Positions 26,102-35,000 of a stretch of 40,596 bases of DNA are shown here, piece after piece. A model generated the notes under the pieces. The model made no database searches and was not told where the DNA came from. It worked only from the letters and a program-made list of their open reading frames with translations. Within the stretch, counting starts at the first letter, position 1, and each line of letters begins with the position of its first letter. The translations under genes and the position numbers were made by a program. Origin of the DNA: Fimbriiglobus sp043785105 (GTDB taxonomy: Bacteria > Planctomycetota > Planctomycetia > Gemmatales > Gemmataceae); the NCBI GenBank assembly GCA_043785105.1, contig JAYVXO010000145.1, positions 1 to 40,596 on the forward strand, in the 5' to 3' direction.

Positions 26102-27579
26102 CACTTGCCTCCCGTTGGGGTGGGCTTGCTACCGAGGATTTCGTCACCGGCGGTTAGCCCGTCCAGAATTTCAGTCTTGTCACCAACCGTAACACCCACT
26201 TTGACCGCAACTTTTTCCGCTTCGCCCGACTTGCGTGGTTTGTAGACGTACTTCGATTCGTCCGCGTCGTCTTCAAAAACCGCAGACGCGGGGACTGTCA
26301 CCGCGTTGTCTTTCTTAGCCGTGATGAACCGCACCGACCCGGTCATTCCCGGTAACACCCCCGTCGCTTCGCCGGAAAGTGAGGCACGGATTTCAAACTT
26401 ACCGCTCAGCGGGGCCGTGCCGATTTTGGTGACCCTCGCGGCCAGCTTCTGACCTGGGAACGCGACGAGTGTCACCTTCCCTTGCATGTCCCGTTTTAAC
26501 CCGGACAGGTCTTTTTCGTCCACGTCCCCGCGAACCATTAGTTCGTTGGTATTCACAATCGTCATGAACACGTCCGAGACCGTCACGCTACTGTTGGGTG
26601 TCAAACCGCCGGCGGGGTGTGTCCATTGGCCCCGGACGCAGCGCCCGTGATAGGCGATGCCATCCACGGGTGCAACCACTTTCATCGCGGCGAGGTCTTT
26701 TTCCAGATCGGCCAACTTGAGGAGCGATTTAGCGTCTTCGTACTTTTGCTTGGCGTAGCCGAGTTGCTTGAGATTCATCATCAGCGGTGCCACCGATTTC
26801 GCGCGGACGAGTGCAATCGCTGATTTCTGAGCGGTGTCTTTCGCACTCTGCTCTCGGCGTGGCAGGTCGATCTTCAACGTTTGCTCGTTTCGGACCTGGG
26901 CTTGCTTGAGTTGGAACTCCGACTGCGCGACGTTGTGCTTGTACCGCTTCAACACGATCTCTTCGGTCTCGTCGGTCAGGTCTTTATCCTTGTACATCTT
27001 CGAGAGTTGTTTGAGTTCGTCCTTGGCCGTTTCCAGAAAGAACGCGATGTTATTGACTTGCTGGTTCGCCGTTTCGATTTGGAGTGGCTTGTCGGTTTTA
27101 AGGAACCGTAGGAGATCCTCGATCGATTGCTTGTCATCCCGACTCGCAACTTCCAGATCAAGCGGGTATTGTTTCCCCAAGATCGCCAGTTCGCTTTGGG
27201 TTTGCTGAAGGGCCAACTCCGCCAACTGTCGCTCCTGTTTCGCGTCCCGGATGGCGAGGTCGAGCTTTTCGGTGTCGAACTCCACAAGGACATCGCCCGC
27301 TTTAACAGTCGCACCGTGTTCGACCGCTTTCTTCACGAGCAGATTTCCGGACCACGCCTTGGGTCGGTACGCCAATTCGCTTGATTTCTCGGCTTCAACA
27401 ATCCCCTTCATCGTGACCACCACCGTCAGCGGACCACTTTCCGCTTTAATTGTGGCGGGTTTCGACACGGGACTTGGCTTGTCCTTAGCCTTGGCGGGTG
27501 AGTCGTCACCCGAAGAGGGCTGGATGAAGGCAAGCGAAGTCAACAGCAGGAACGAAAACAGTATCCCACGACGTATCAC
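26101..27579 (-). CDS. HlyD-type periplasmic adaptor (membrane fusion protein)
   Basis: This 492-residue protein resembles adaptors that bridge inner-membrane pumps (RND, ABC or MacB type) to outer-membrane channels. The N-terminus is a signal peptide (1-24). The two halves of the lipoyl / barrel-sandwich domain are at about 75-110 ('VEHGATVKAGDVLVEFDTEKLD') and 300-310 ('VVAPVDGIAY'). Between them lies an unusually long helical hairpin (110-298) rich in Gln, Lys and Glu. A beta-barrel and membrane-proximal domain follow ('GLKRDMQGKVTLVAFPG', 'VLPGMTGSVRFI', 'VTVPASAVFED'). It uses a GTG start with GAGGG 6-7 bp upstream. No pump or channel gene is adjacent; instead the coupled downstream gene encodes a prenyltransferase-repeat protein. 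Substrate unknown. Confidence 0.88.
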   Translation of the reverse strand: MIRRGILFSFLLLTSLAFIQPSSGDDSPAKAKDKPSPVSKPATIKAESGPLTVVVTMKGIVEAEKSSELAYRPKAWSGNLLVKKAVEHGATVKAGDVLVEFDTEKLDLAIRDAKQERQLAELALQQTQSELAILGKQYPLDLEVASRDDKQSIEDLLRFLKTDKPLQIETANQQVNNIAFFLETAKDELKQLSKMYKDKDLTDETEEIVLKRYKHNVAQSEFQLKQAQVRNEQTLKIDLPRREQSAKDTAQKSAIALVRAKSVAPLMMNLKQLGYAKQKYEDAKSLLKLADLEKDLAAMKVVAPVDGIAYHGRCVRGQWTHPAGGLTPNSSVTVSDVFMTIVNTNELMVRGDVDEKDLSGLKRDMQGKVTLVAFPGQKLAARVTKIGTAPLSGKFEIRASLSGEATGVLPGMTGSVRFITAKKDNAVTVPASAVFEDDADESKYVYKPRKSGEAEKVAVKVGVTVGDKTEILDGLTAGDEILGSKPTPTGGK

Positions 27580-27634
27580 GATAGCACCCTCGACGTGTTA
27601 CAGTTGAAAGCCAATGGGTGCAACTTTGGATTGA

Positions 27635-27720
27635 GGCGAACCGGCAGCGTAAGCTGCTGGGTGGACTGCCACAAGCAGCAGGTAGGTCTCCACCCAGGCG
27701 ACTCACGTCGCCGGTTCGCC
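27635..27720. repeat. Branched palindromic repeat
   Basis: GGCGAACCGGC (27635-27645) pairs with GCCGGTTCGCC (27710-27720). Inside are the small hairpin CAGC-GTAA-GCTG, the arms GGGTGGA and TCCACCC, and the hairpin GGCGAC-TCAC-GTCGCC (27697-27712). The structure could fold as a multi-armed cruciform. It lies between the ferritin-like gene's end (27850) and the HlyD-type gene's start (27579). It is REP-like and non-coding. Confidence 0.75.
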
Positions 27721-27849
27721 GGGAATGCCAAAATCCAACGTGACACCCAACCCCAGTGTTAATCGTAAGGCGAGTTGGCTGCGAATGCCATGAAAATGAG
27801 CAACGCCCGGCCCAATTGGGTCGAGCGTTGCGGGGTGAAAAGGGTTGTC

Positions 27850-28512
27850 TTAGTTGCCGAAGAACTTGGGCACGTTCAGGTTGTAGAATTCGGCTTCGAG
27901 GTACTCGAGCGCGAGCGCGAAGTTCAAGATGGCGAAGTCATTGGTGCGGGACGGTGTTGCATTGAAGGTTAGCGGTGGGCCGCCGTTGAGGTCTTGGATG
28001 AACGGCCCTGCCAGTTGCACGACTTGGTCAACCGTCAGCGGTTGTTCAAAGTCTTGTTCCACACCGAAAACATCGACCGTAGCAAGCGTGTTAAACAGCG
28101 TGTTCAGGTAGCCCGCGTGGCGGGCTTCGATCAACGCGATCGAACCAGCGGCGGCAAGATACTGGCGGTTGAAAATAATCGGGGCGGCGCCCAAGTACGC
28201 GCCACACCCGGTGTTTTCTAGGGCTTGAGCGACGCCGGCGAAGGCCTTGACGTTGGCTTGCAGTAGGCCCTTAAAGTTCGGCTTCGGTCGGGCGGCGGCA
28301 CCCAACGCGCCGACGAGGAACATCACGTGGGCGTTCTCGTCGTCCCGGATCGCTTTGAACGCCCGTGAGTTGAAGTTCGGGTACAGGTTCGGAATGGCAG
28401 TGCCCACGGCCGCCGAAGATTCGGAGGGCGTCAGGGCGGCACCGGCAACTGTGGCCACGGCGGCGGTTGCACCCATCTTGACAAAGGACCGGCGGTTCGG
28501 CAAATTCGACAT
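27850..28512 (-). CDS. Tat-exported ferritin-like (Ferritin_2) protein with permuted helix order
   Basis: This 220-residue protein has a twin-arginine signal (R7 R8 S F, hydrophobic run 15-27, likely cleavage near SSAA). The mature part belongs to the Ferritin_2 / desiccation-related ferritin-like group. Helix segments with candidate metal ligands are 'RDDENAHVMFL' (E59, H62), 'GAYLGAAPIIFNRQYLAAAG' and 'ALIEARHAGYL' (E129, H132). The helix 'FAILNFALALEYLEAEFYN' (E203, E206, E208), which in relatives I remember stands first in the domain, is here at the very C-terminus. The domain thus appears circularly permuted with all four helices kept. The second of two adjacent ATGs is preferred, as AGGAG lies 6 bp from it. 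The neighbour upstream on the same strand is an FG-GAP protein. Its function is unknown; metal binding is inferred. Confidence 0.85.
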   Translation of the reverse strand: MSNLPNRRSFVKMGATAAVATVAGAALTPSESSAAVGTAIPNLYPNFNSRAFKAIRDDENAHVMFLVGALGAAARPKPNFKGLLQANVKAFAGVAQALENTGCGAYLGAAPIIFNRQYLAAAGSIALIEARHAGYLNTLFNTLATVDVFGVEQDFEQPLTVDQVVQLAGPFIQDLNGGPPLTFNATPSRTNDFAILNFALALEYLEAEFYNLNVPKFFGN

Positions 28513-28580
28513 CATTCACTCCTGAGAGAAAATCCAAGTAAATAAAACTCAACCACGTTCAGACCGATTGAACCAAATTG

Positions 28581-28705
28581 TTCACCACGAATCACACGAA
28601 TAAAATCAACAGCGTCATGCAGCATTTTTCACCTAGCACCAATTCAACATTCCCAACTCGTCTACTCCGATCATAATTCGTCTGATTCGTGAGATTCGTG
28701 GTGAC
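28581..28705. repeat. Inverted repeat with ATTCGTGGTGA ends
   Basis: The segment 28581-28601 (TTCACCACGAATCACACGAA plus T) pairs with 28685-28705, 19 of 21 positions matching. The right side also carries further ATTCGTCTG/ATTCGTGAG direct copies at 28676-28694. This ATTCGTG-type repeat is familiar from intergenic regions of planctomycetes and some other environmental bacteria. It lies between the FG-GAP gene's stop and the ferritin-like gene and may act as a transcription end. Confidence 0.75.
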
Positions 28706-28718
28706 TGTTTGATCCGGG

Positions 28719-30905
28719 TTAGCCCACAAAAATGCCACCCGTGAGGGTCGCATCAAACGGTGCGAAGTTGGACAACTCCGTACCGTTCGCAAAGACTTTC
28801 ACGAGCGGGGCGATTCCCGGCCCGTTGCCGGTGATGATTTCATCAATGCCGTCTTGGTTCACGTCTTTCGTACTCACTCGGACGCCTCCCCGGAACGCGG
28901 AATCGTAGGCGAAGAAGTTCTGCAACTGTGTCACCGACTTCCCGTCGAAGGCCCGCACGTTCGGCCCGCCACCAGGACCAGCACCGGCGACGATATCCAT
29001 TTGGCCGTCGCCGTTCACGTCCCCTGCGGAGACGAGAACCCCGCTACGGAAGGACGAATCGTAGGCGAAGAAGTTTTGGATCGACGGGGGTGTCCCGCCG
29101 GCGGTCGGAAGGGTCTTGCCGTCGAACATCACGATGCGAGGGCCACCGCCTGTACCGGCGCCCGCAAGAACATCCGCGAACTTGTCGTTGTTGAATTCGC
29201 CCGCCGAGACGTTCACGCCGCCACGGAATGAGCTTTCAAACGCAAAGAAGTCCGCGATCACGGCCGGGTTGTTGTTCTGCGTCAGTTCGGCGCCATCAAT
29301 GACCCGCACCCGCGGGCCGCCGCCGTTACCCGAACCAGTAATAACGTCCATGAACCCGTCCCCGTTGACATCACCGGCCGCGACGTTCACGCCGCCTCGG
29401 AACGTCGGCTCGTAGGTGAAGAAGTCGGCGAGAATTTTTTGGTTGGTGCCGTCAATCACAACGACACGCGGACCGCCGCCCACACCCGTCCCGACGATGA
29501 TGTCGTCCGTACCGTCGCCGTTGATGTCACCCGTTGCGACGTTCACGCCGCCGGTGAACGTCGCTTCAAACGGCGTGATCGTGAAGATGAGCTTATTGCT
29601 GATCGAGTCGTAAGCTTTGACAGTTGCGACACTTCCCGCGTCCGACCCAACCAGTGTGAATTTGCCGGACAAAGTCCCTGCTGCCACGGCTGGAATCGTA
29701 ATCGTTGTCGTGCTAGCAGTCCCCAAGACGGCGCCGTTCGTTGGCGCCGATAACGTCAGTGTGAAGGTCTTTGCGGCTCCGGGAACGGCGTTTCCACCCG
29801 GCAGACTCAGGAAAATGTTCTTCGTCGCTTCCCCCGCCGCGAAACTAATTGCTCCGCTTGCGGGGAAGTAATCGACGCCGGCTTTCGCGGTGCCGTCGGT
29901 TGTTGCGTATGTGACTGTGGTAGGAAGGCTCGTACCGCCGGTGCGGGTGACCGTGATGGCCAGCGGCCCGCGACTAGCAGGGAATGAATTCGTCGAAGCG
30001 CTGAGTTGAATCGTTCCCGCCCCCGCTGCGGCGGGAGCAATCGCCAGGCCGCGCAATGTTTGACCCGTACCCACGACGCCGATGGACGTACCGGCCCCGG
30101 TCGTCAGATTGACCGAATACAGTTTTGTTCCACTTGCGACGTAGGCTTTGTCCGTGCCCGCTTCGATGTCGAAGCCGGAATTGGTCGTCACGTCGAAACC
30201 AAGTTTATTGACGGCGTACAACACACCCGTGTTCGGGGACAATGACGTTGTGTCATCTCCCGGACCACCTTGCGTGACGAGAATGTCAAGGTTCGCATCA
30301 ATCCCATACAACGTCGTGACCGTCGCGCCGGTTGTTGGGTTAGCATTTTTCGTGTACGCCACCGAGACGATCGTCGGCGCGGGCGCCGTCCCCCCGATGA
30401 CGGCGTCATACGTCGCGGCGTCGTAGGCAAGTGGCGTGTCGGTCGCGGCAACGACGCCCGTGTCGGCGTTGATGCGGAGGTTTTGACCCGTGTTCGTCAC
30501 GACCCGAATCTTGTCAACGGCCGGGTTGAAATTCAACCCAAGATTGGCGCCCGAAATCGCTGGCGTGAACGGCCCCGTGCCGACGGCAGAGGCAACGCCA
30601 CTTGAGGTGTTAATCGTGTAAATGCGGTTCGTGCTACCGACGCCGTAGAGCGTTCCGTTGGTACTACGGTAATCAATCCCGAGCAAGTTTTCGCTCGGCT
30701 GTAGGCCCGTAACGGGCACAGTGGACTGGATCGTCGCCGGTGTTGCACTGTCGAACGTGACCAACGCATTTGTGGTCGTGAGGCCAACCAGTGTTGCAGG
30801 AACGTCACGAGCTTCGAGCTTTTCGACACGAAGTAACGTCAACGACGAGGGCTGAACATCGCCACGTCGCCGGGACGACTTAAAAGACGGAAGTCGTGAG
30901 GACAT
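28719..30905 (-). CDS. Surface-type protein: DUF4394, Calx-beta and FG-GAP domains
   Basis: This 728-residue protein has no hydrophobic signal peptide. Residues 25-37 read 'LRVEKLEARDVPA', the same kind of motif as in the giant protein. A DUF4394-type propeller spans about 38-292 ('NLLGIDYRSTNGTLYGVGST', 'GLNFNPAVDKIRVV', 'TLRGLAIAP'). A Calx-beta domain spans about 296-405 ('ATTDGTAKAGVDYFPASG'). An FG-GAP module spans about 418-728: five repeats with calcium-loop-like 'GDINGDG' and 'GDVNGDG' and 'GGGPRVRVIDG', ending in the half repeat 'LTGGIFVG'. It is probably exported and calcium-binding; no enzymatic motif was seen. The ATG at 30905 has GGAG 9 bp upstream. The ferritin-like gene lies about 200 bp downstream, separated by repeats. 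Confidence 0.9.
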   Translation of the reverse strand: MSSRLPSFKSSRRRGDVQPSSLTLLRVEKLEARDVPATLVGLTTTNALVTFDSATPATIQSTVPVTGLQPSENLLGIDYRSTNGTLYGVGSTNRIYTINTSSGVASAVGTGPFTPAISGANLGLNFNPAVDKIRVVTNTGQNLRINADTGVVAATDTPLAYDAATYDAVIGGTAPAPTIVSVAYTKNANPTTGATVTTLYGIDANLDILVTQGGPGDDTTSLSPNTGVLYAVNKLGFDVTTNSGFDIEAGTDKAYVASGTKLYSVNLTTGAGTSIGVVGTGQTLRGLAIAPAAAGAGTIQLSASTNSFPASRGPLAITVTRTGGTSLPTTVTYATTDGTAKAGVDYFPASGAISFAAGEATKNIFLSLPGGNAVPGAAKTFTLTLSAPTNGAVLGTASTTTITIPAVAAGTLSGKFTLVGSDAGSVATVKAYDSISNKLIFTITPFEATFTGGVNVATGDINGDGTDDIIVGTGVGGGPRVVVIDGTNQKILADFFTYEPTFRGGVNVAAGDVNGDGFMDVITGSGNGGGPRVRVIDGAELTQNNNPAVIADFFAFESSFRGGVNVSAGEFNNDKFADVLAGAGTGGGPRIVMFDGKTLPTAGGTPPSIQNFFAYDSSFRSGVLVSAGDVNGDGQMDIVAGAGPGGGPNVRAFDGKSVTQLQNFFAYDSAFRGGVRVSTKDVNQDGIDEIITGNGPGIAPLVKVFANGTELSNFAPFDATLTGGIFVG

Positions 30906-31517
30906 ACTACAAACTCCAAAGGTGAAAGAAATAAGGTGAGTGACAACTTGTCATTGCCCAAGCAAACCCGATACCACGCGGCACGCAATTTCTACAAAAT
31001 CAATTGATTTCACATTTGTATTCAACTGTTCGACATCGCCGTGTGACACAAACAAACCCAAGTCTTGTAGTAATGGTCAGCATGATGCGAGCAGTTATTG
31101 CACAATGAAAACAGCGTATGCGTGTGGTGCTGTTACCAGACAATTAGCGAAACCTTGGCACCCGAGAACATTTTCAACAGGGAATACGCACTCGCAGCGC
31201 AGTTGGATTTTGAGAAATCCGGTTCTCACGACAATTTTGGGGGGACTCAGTAATTCGTTCACGAATTACTGTGACGTGAGAAAGCTAACACGTGTCTCAG
31301 AACGTATTTTGTCATAGTTACAGTAAGGGTGAGCTAAGGTTTGCCTGCTTCAGCGGCAGCAGCGAGTGATAAGAACAATCTGCTTTTGCGGCCAGAACGG
31401 AAATGAATTAGTGATCCGGATTGAGAAATGGCTGTGATCGGTGAAATAAGTTGGGCGTTTGTTTACCACATTTGGCATCCGTGCCGAATGGTCTCAGTAT
31501 AATTTTCTCGACGAGTC
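30906..31517. other. Gene-poor, AT-richer intergenic region
   Basis: About 610 bp without a convincing gene. Base composition is visibly less GC-rich than in the neighbouring genes, and the open frames have unusual composition and no good ribosome-binding sites. It contains the 24-bp palindrome at 31248-31271 and must include the promoter of the minus-strand FG-GAP gene at its left end. I see no tRNA-like fold or transposase remnant. Confidence 0.5.
31248..31271. promoter_or_regulatory. 24-bp palindrome, possible operator
   Basis: CAGTAATTCGT and ACGAATTACTG are perfect 11-bp inverted arms around a 2-base centre. Size and symmetry resemble a binding site for a dimeric regulator or the core of a mobile repeat. 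There is no T-run, and the site is far from any start codon (about 340 bp upstream of the FG-GAP gene). Function unknown. Confidence 0.5.
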
Positions 31518-31718
31518 TTAGTCCGCAGAATATCGTCGAACCTCACGAACCGTGTGCATACGGCTCACGGGAATCCAACTTTCTGTTAGCAACGATTGAA
31601 GTTTCTGCTGAACGAATTCAGTCGGCCCGAAGCCGTCTCGTTCGTCGTTAACCAAAATCTCTTGAACTATCGGATTGTGTTCCGGACGTTTTATTGGTGG
31701 TTGTGCCATTCTATTCAT
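31518..31718 (-). CDS. Small hypothetical protein (66 aa)
   Basis: A short frame of 66 codons starts at an ATG preceded by a good AGGAGT ribosome-binding site about 8 bp upstream, in an otherwise gene-poor stretch. The product is hydrophilic and charged ('PIKRPEHNPIVQEILVNDER', 'FGPTEFVQQKLQSLL'), with no signal peptide, membrane segment or cysteine. I recognise no family. The ribosome-binding site and balanced composition favour a real gene, but the length allows chance. Confidence 0.4.
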   Translation of the reverse strand: MNRMAQPPIKRPEHNPIVQEILVNDERDGFGPTEFVQQKLQSLLTESWIPVSRMHTVREVRRYSAD

Positions 31719-31979
31719 ATCGCAATACTCCTGAAAGGTATCCAGAGAACATTGCACATGACGTGCCATAATTCCGATCGGTCAGGAGAAACTTCAATTT
31801 CGAGAGGCAATTGCGTAGAAATCTAAGAACAAGTCATCTAATTGGGCAATTATCTGCCTGCTGATAGGCGATGTGATGCGCGATTCAGCATTTTAACCTT
31901 AACTCACATCGTTGGCGTGACTTTGGGGATAGGAATCCTGAGACGTGTTCCGGAATTCTATGCAAGACAGTCAGGGACA
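31719..31979. other. Intergenic stretch with no visible gene
   Basis: This AT-richer stretch lies between the start of the small hypothetical gene and the terminator hairpin of the peptidase gene. It presumably includes the small gene's promoter. No ORF with a ribosome-binding site, repeat or RNA gene could be supported. Confidence 0.4.
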
Positions 31980-32012
31980 ACCCCACCGAATACAAAACGT
32001 ATTCGGTGGGGT
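31980..32012 (-). terminator. Hairpin terminator of the fused peptidase gene
   Basis: ACCCCACCGAATAC and GTATTCGGTGGGGT form a perfect 14-bp stem with a 5-base loop, 15 bp beyond the stop codon of the minus-strand peptidase gene. On the minus strand it is followed by TGTCCCT, so the T-run is poor; on the plus strand GTTTCG follows. Position and strength favour a terminator. Confidence 0.7.
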
Positions 32013-32027
32013 GTTTCGCGTCACAGC

Positions 32028-35000
32028 TTACTTTTCAACTTCCATTGTGCGACGGATAAAGTTGACCTGTAACCGGGGATAATGTTGCGGCGACCCGATG
32101 CCGTGGCGACTGCGCGGGTAGAACATCACTTCAAAGTCTTTGTTGGCCCGTTGTAGCGCATCAATGAACTGCGCGGTGTTTTGCATATGCACATTGTCAT
32201 CGACCATGCCATGAATCAGTAATAACTTACCATGTAGATTTGCGGCGGCCTTCACGACGGACGATTTGTCGTACCCGGCTTTGTTATCCTTGGGTAGCCC
32301 CATGTATCGCTCCGTATAGATGGAGTCGTACAAGGTCCAATCCGTAACCGGCGCCCCGGCGATGCCGGCACTGAAGACTTTACTATGCGTCATCGCATAA
32401 CTCGTCATGTACCCGCCGTAGCTGTGGCCGCTGATCCCGACTCGTTTCAAATCGGCCCACGAGTTCTTCCCGACCCACGCGACCGCTCCTTCGAGATCTT
32501 TCAGTTCTTGCACGCCGAGTTGCTTGAAGCAGGTCCACGCGCTGACGGACCCCTTACCGCTGGCCGAACGCGGGTCGATGTTGAAAACGACGATTCCGGA
32601 CGTGGCCAGAACTTGTGCCATCACGTTCGGGTTCCAGCCGTCGCGGACGGTCGGTGCATGGGGACCGGCGTAGGTCATCAGCCACAGTGGGTATTGCTTG
32701 GTGGCATCGAAATCCGGCGGATAGGTCAAAATGCCTTCGAGAACGAAGCCGTCCTTCATCGGAACTTGCACCCGCTCCGCTTTCCCCCAAGCGTATTCGT
32801 CGCGTTGCTTTGACAGCGGCGTGCTTTCGAGTTTCCGAACTTCACCCACGTCAATTTGAAACAGTGCGGATTGCGGTGACACCGCGTTGTCACTGAAGCG
32901 ATCGACGAACAGCGGCCCCTTCGGTGCCATCGTCACCGCGTGGGTTCCGCCTTCCGCAGTCAGCCGTTCGATTTTGCTGCCGTCGAGTTTGGCGCGGTAA
33001 AAGTGCTTGCGGTTGTGGCCGTCCTTCGTGCCGACGAAATACGCCCAGCCGTCGGCTTCATCCACGCGATCGAGGGTCTGTGCTTCCCACTCGCCGTCGG
33101 TCACTTGCCCGATCAGTTTGCCATCTGGGGCGTAGTGGTACAGGTGCTTCCACCCGGTGCGATCGCTGTGAACGAGGAAGGAACCGTCGGCCAAGAACCG
33201 GGGTTCGCCGAGGTCTTCAATCCAGGCTTTGGTGCTGTCACGGAAGAGCTTTTTCGGCTTGTCTTCGACGTTCGGCCAGGTGACGAAATCCAACCAAGTT
33301 TGCTCGCGGTTCTGCACGTAGGCAAACGGCGCTTTGCCGTCCGCCATCCAGCCGACCCGCGAAACCACGATGCTATCCACCGGGTAATCCGCGAAGTCGA
33401 GGAACGTCACGGCGTTCGTTTCGAGGTTCGCCACGCCGATTTTGACCGTCGGGTTCGGGTCGCCGGTTTTCGGGTAGTTGATGGATTCGAGGACGCCGCG
33501 CGCCGGGAACATTTGCGTGACGAAGAACTTCTTCACCGGCGTGTCGTCGTAGCGAAGGAACGCAATCGCGGTGCTATCCGGGCTGAACCAGAACGACTTG
33601 CCGTTGCGGTTGAAGATCTCTTCCTCGTACACCCAGTCGGCCTCGCCGTTCAAAATCTCGTTCGCGCCGCCGTCCTTCGTCAGTTGCGTTTCGGTCTGTG
33701 TGGTCACGTCCACGGCGAACAAGTTACCCTTGCGGACGAACACGAGTTTTTTGCCGTCCGGTGAAAGCGTGGTGAACTTGCGGTCCCCGCTCCCCTTCGT
33801 CAATCGGACCGCCGGCGTGCCGTCGAAGTAGGCCATGCCGAGGTCGCTGCCGACATCGACCAGTGTCGAAGTGCGCGCCTTGTTCATGCGGTTCAGCGGG
33901 CCGCTCACGATTTGCTCAATCGTGATGTCGTTCAGGTCTTTTAACGCCGCCAGTGATTTGCGGAACGTCTTCGCGTCGATGAACGGCTCCGCGTTTCCGG
34001 TGCGGGCGTGGACCTTCATCAGCTTGCCGCCGCGTGGCGAAAGGTAGTGTTCGCCATCGGGTAACCAGTCTACCCCGCCCTCACCCCCACCCCGCCGGCC
34101 GCCACCGCTTGCCGGGCTAATGCGACCGCTCAGCATCGCTTCCAGCGTGATCGGCTTCTTCGCAGCCGGCTTGTCGTCTTGAAGAGCCGCAACTGCAACG
34201 GTCTGCACAAATGGAGCGGCAAGCAACCGCAACACCGGGTACGGTTTGCCCGGTTGCAACGCGGCATCGAACACGTTCCACGTGACCAAGCCGTCCTCGC
34301 ATTGCGGTTCAAGCAAGTACGCCGCGAGGCTGCCTAGTGGTTGCGCTGTCTTCACGATCACACTACCCGCCCGCACCATTGTCGTGCTTTTTTCCATCTT
34401 CCCTTCGAGCTTCATGAGGTTGTGTCGTTGAAAGGCGCGAGGCGCTTTTGTCACTTCGGACACGACGAATTGCTCGGCGTCGAGCGTCAAGTCTTCGGTC
34501 AATTCGTGTAGTTGAACGCCGTGCCGTTGCAACGTCTCGACGGCCTTGAGGAACCCCGGCGGGATCACGTACAGCGCGGGGACCGTGACTTCCAACGTGG
34601 GCACGACGCGGTTCACGAGAGTGGCTTGGTAATCCTTCGGCGTGTCGGTGCGGGTCGTCTTTCCGTCCGCTTTGGTTTCGATGTAACCGAGTACCGTACT
34701 CGTCCTGTCTTGTGGCACCGTCTTGGTCCGCACGGCAATCCGCGAACGCGGTTTCTTCGCTTCGGCAATCAACTTTTCGACCGATCCGCGGTTGTCGGCA
34801 ACATAGGTGAAAGCGGCTTTCACGAAAGCGTGGGACACCTTCACGCGATCCACGAACGGGGCGTAGGTGTACGATTCGGACAGCAAACAAATTGACCCAC
34901 GCAGCGCGAAGTATTGCACCCCAAACCGTGGTTGGGCAGGGTAGGTCTCCCAGCGGTTGTGGTCGGTGTTGAAGTCGCCATAGGTGAAGGTGTCGAAGCC

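Noticed and set aside
30940..31317. 125-residue plus-strand frame in the gene-poor region
   Set aside because: No ribosome-binding site, Cys/Ser/Thr-rich without domain character, and it spans the 24-bp palindrome.
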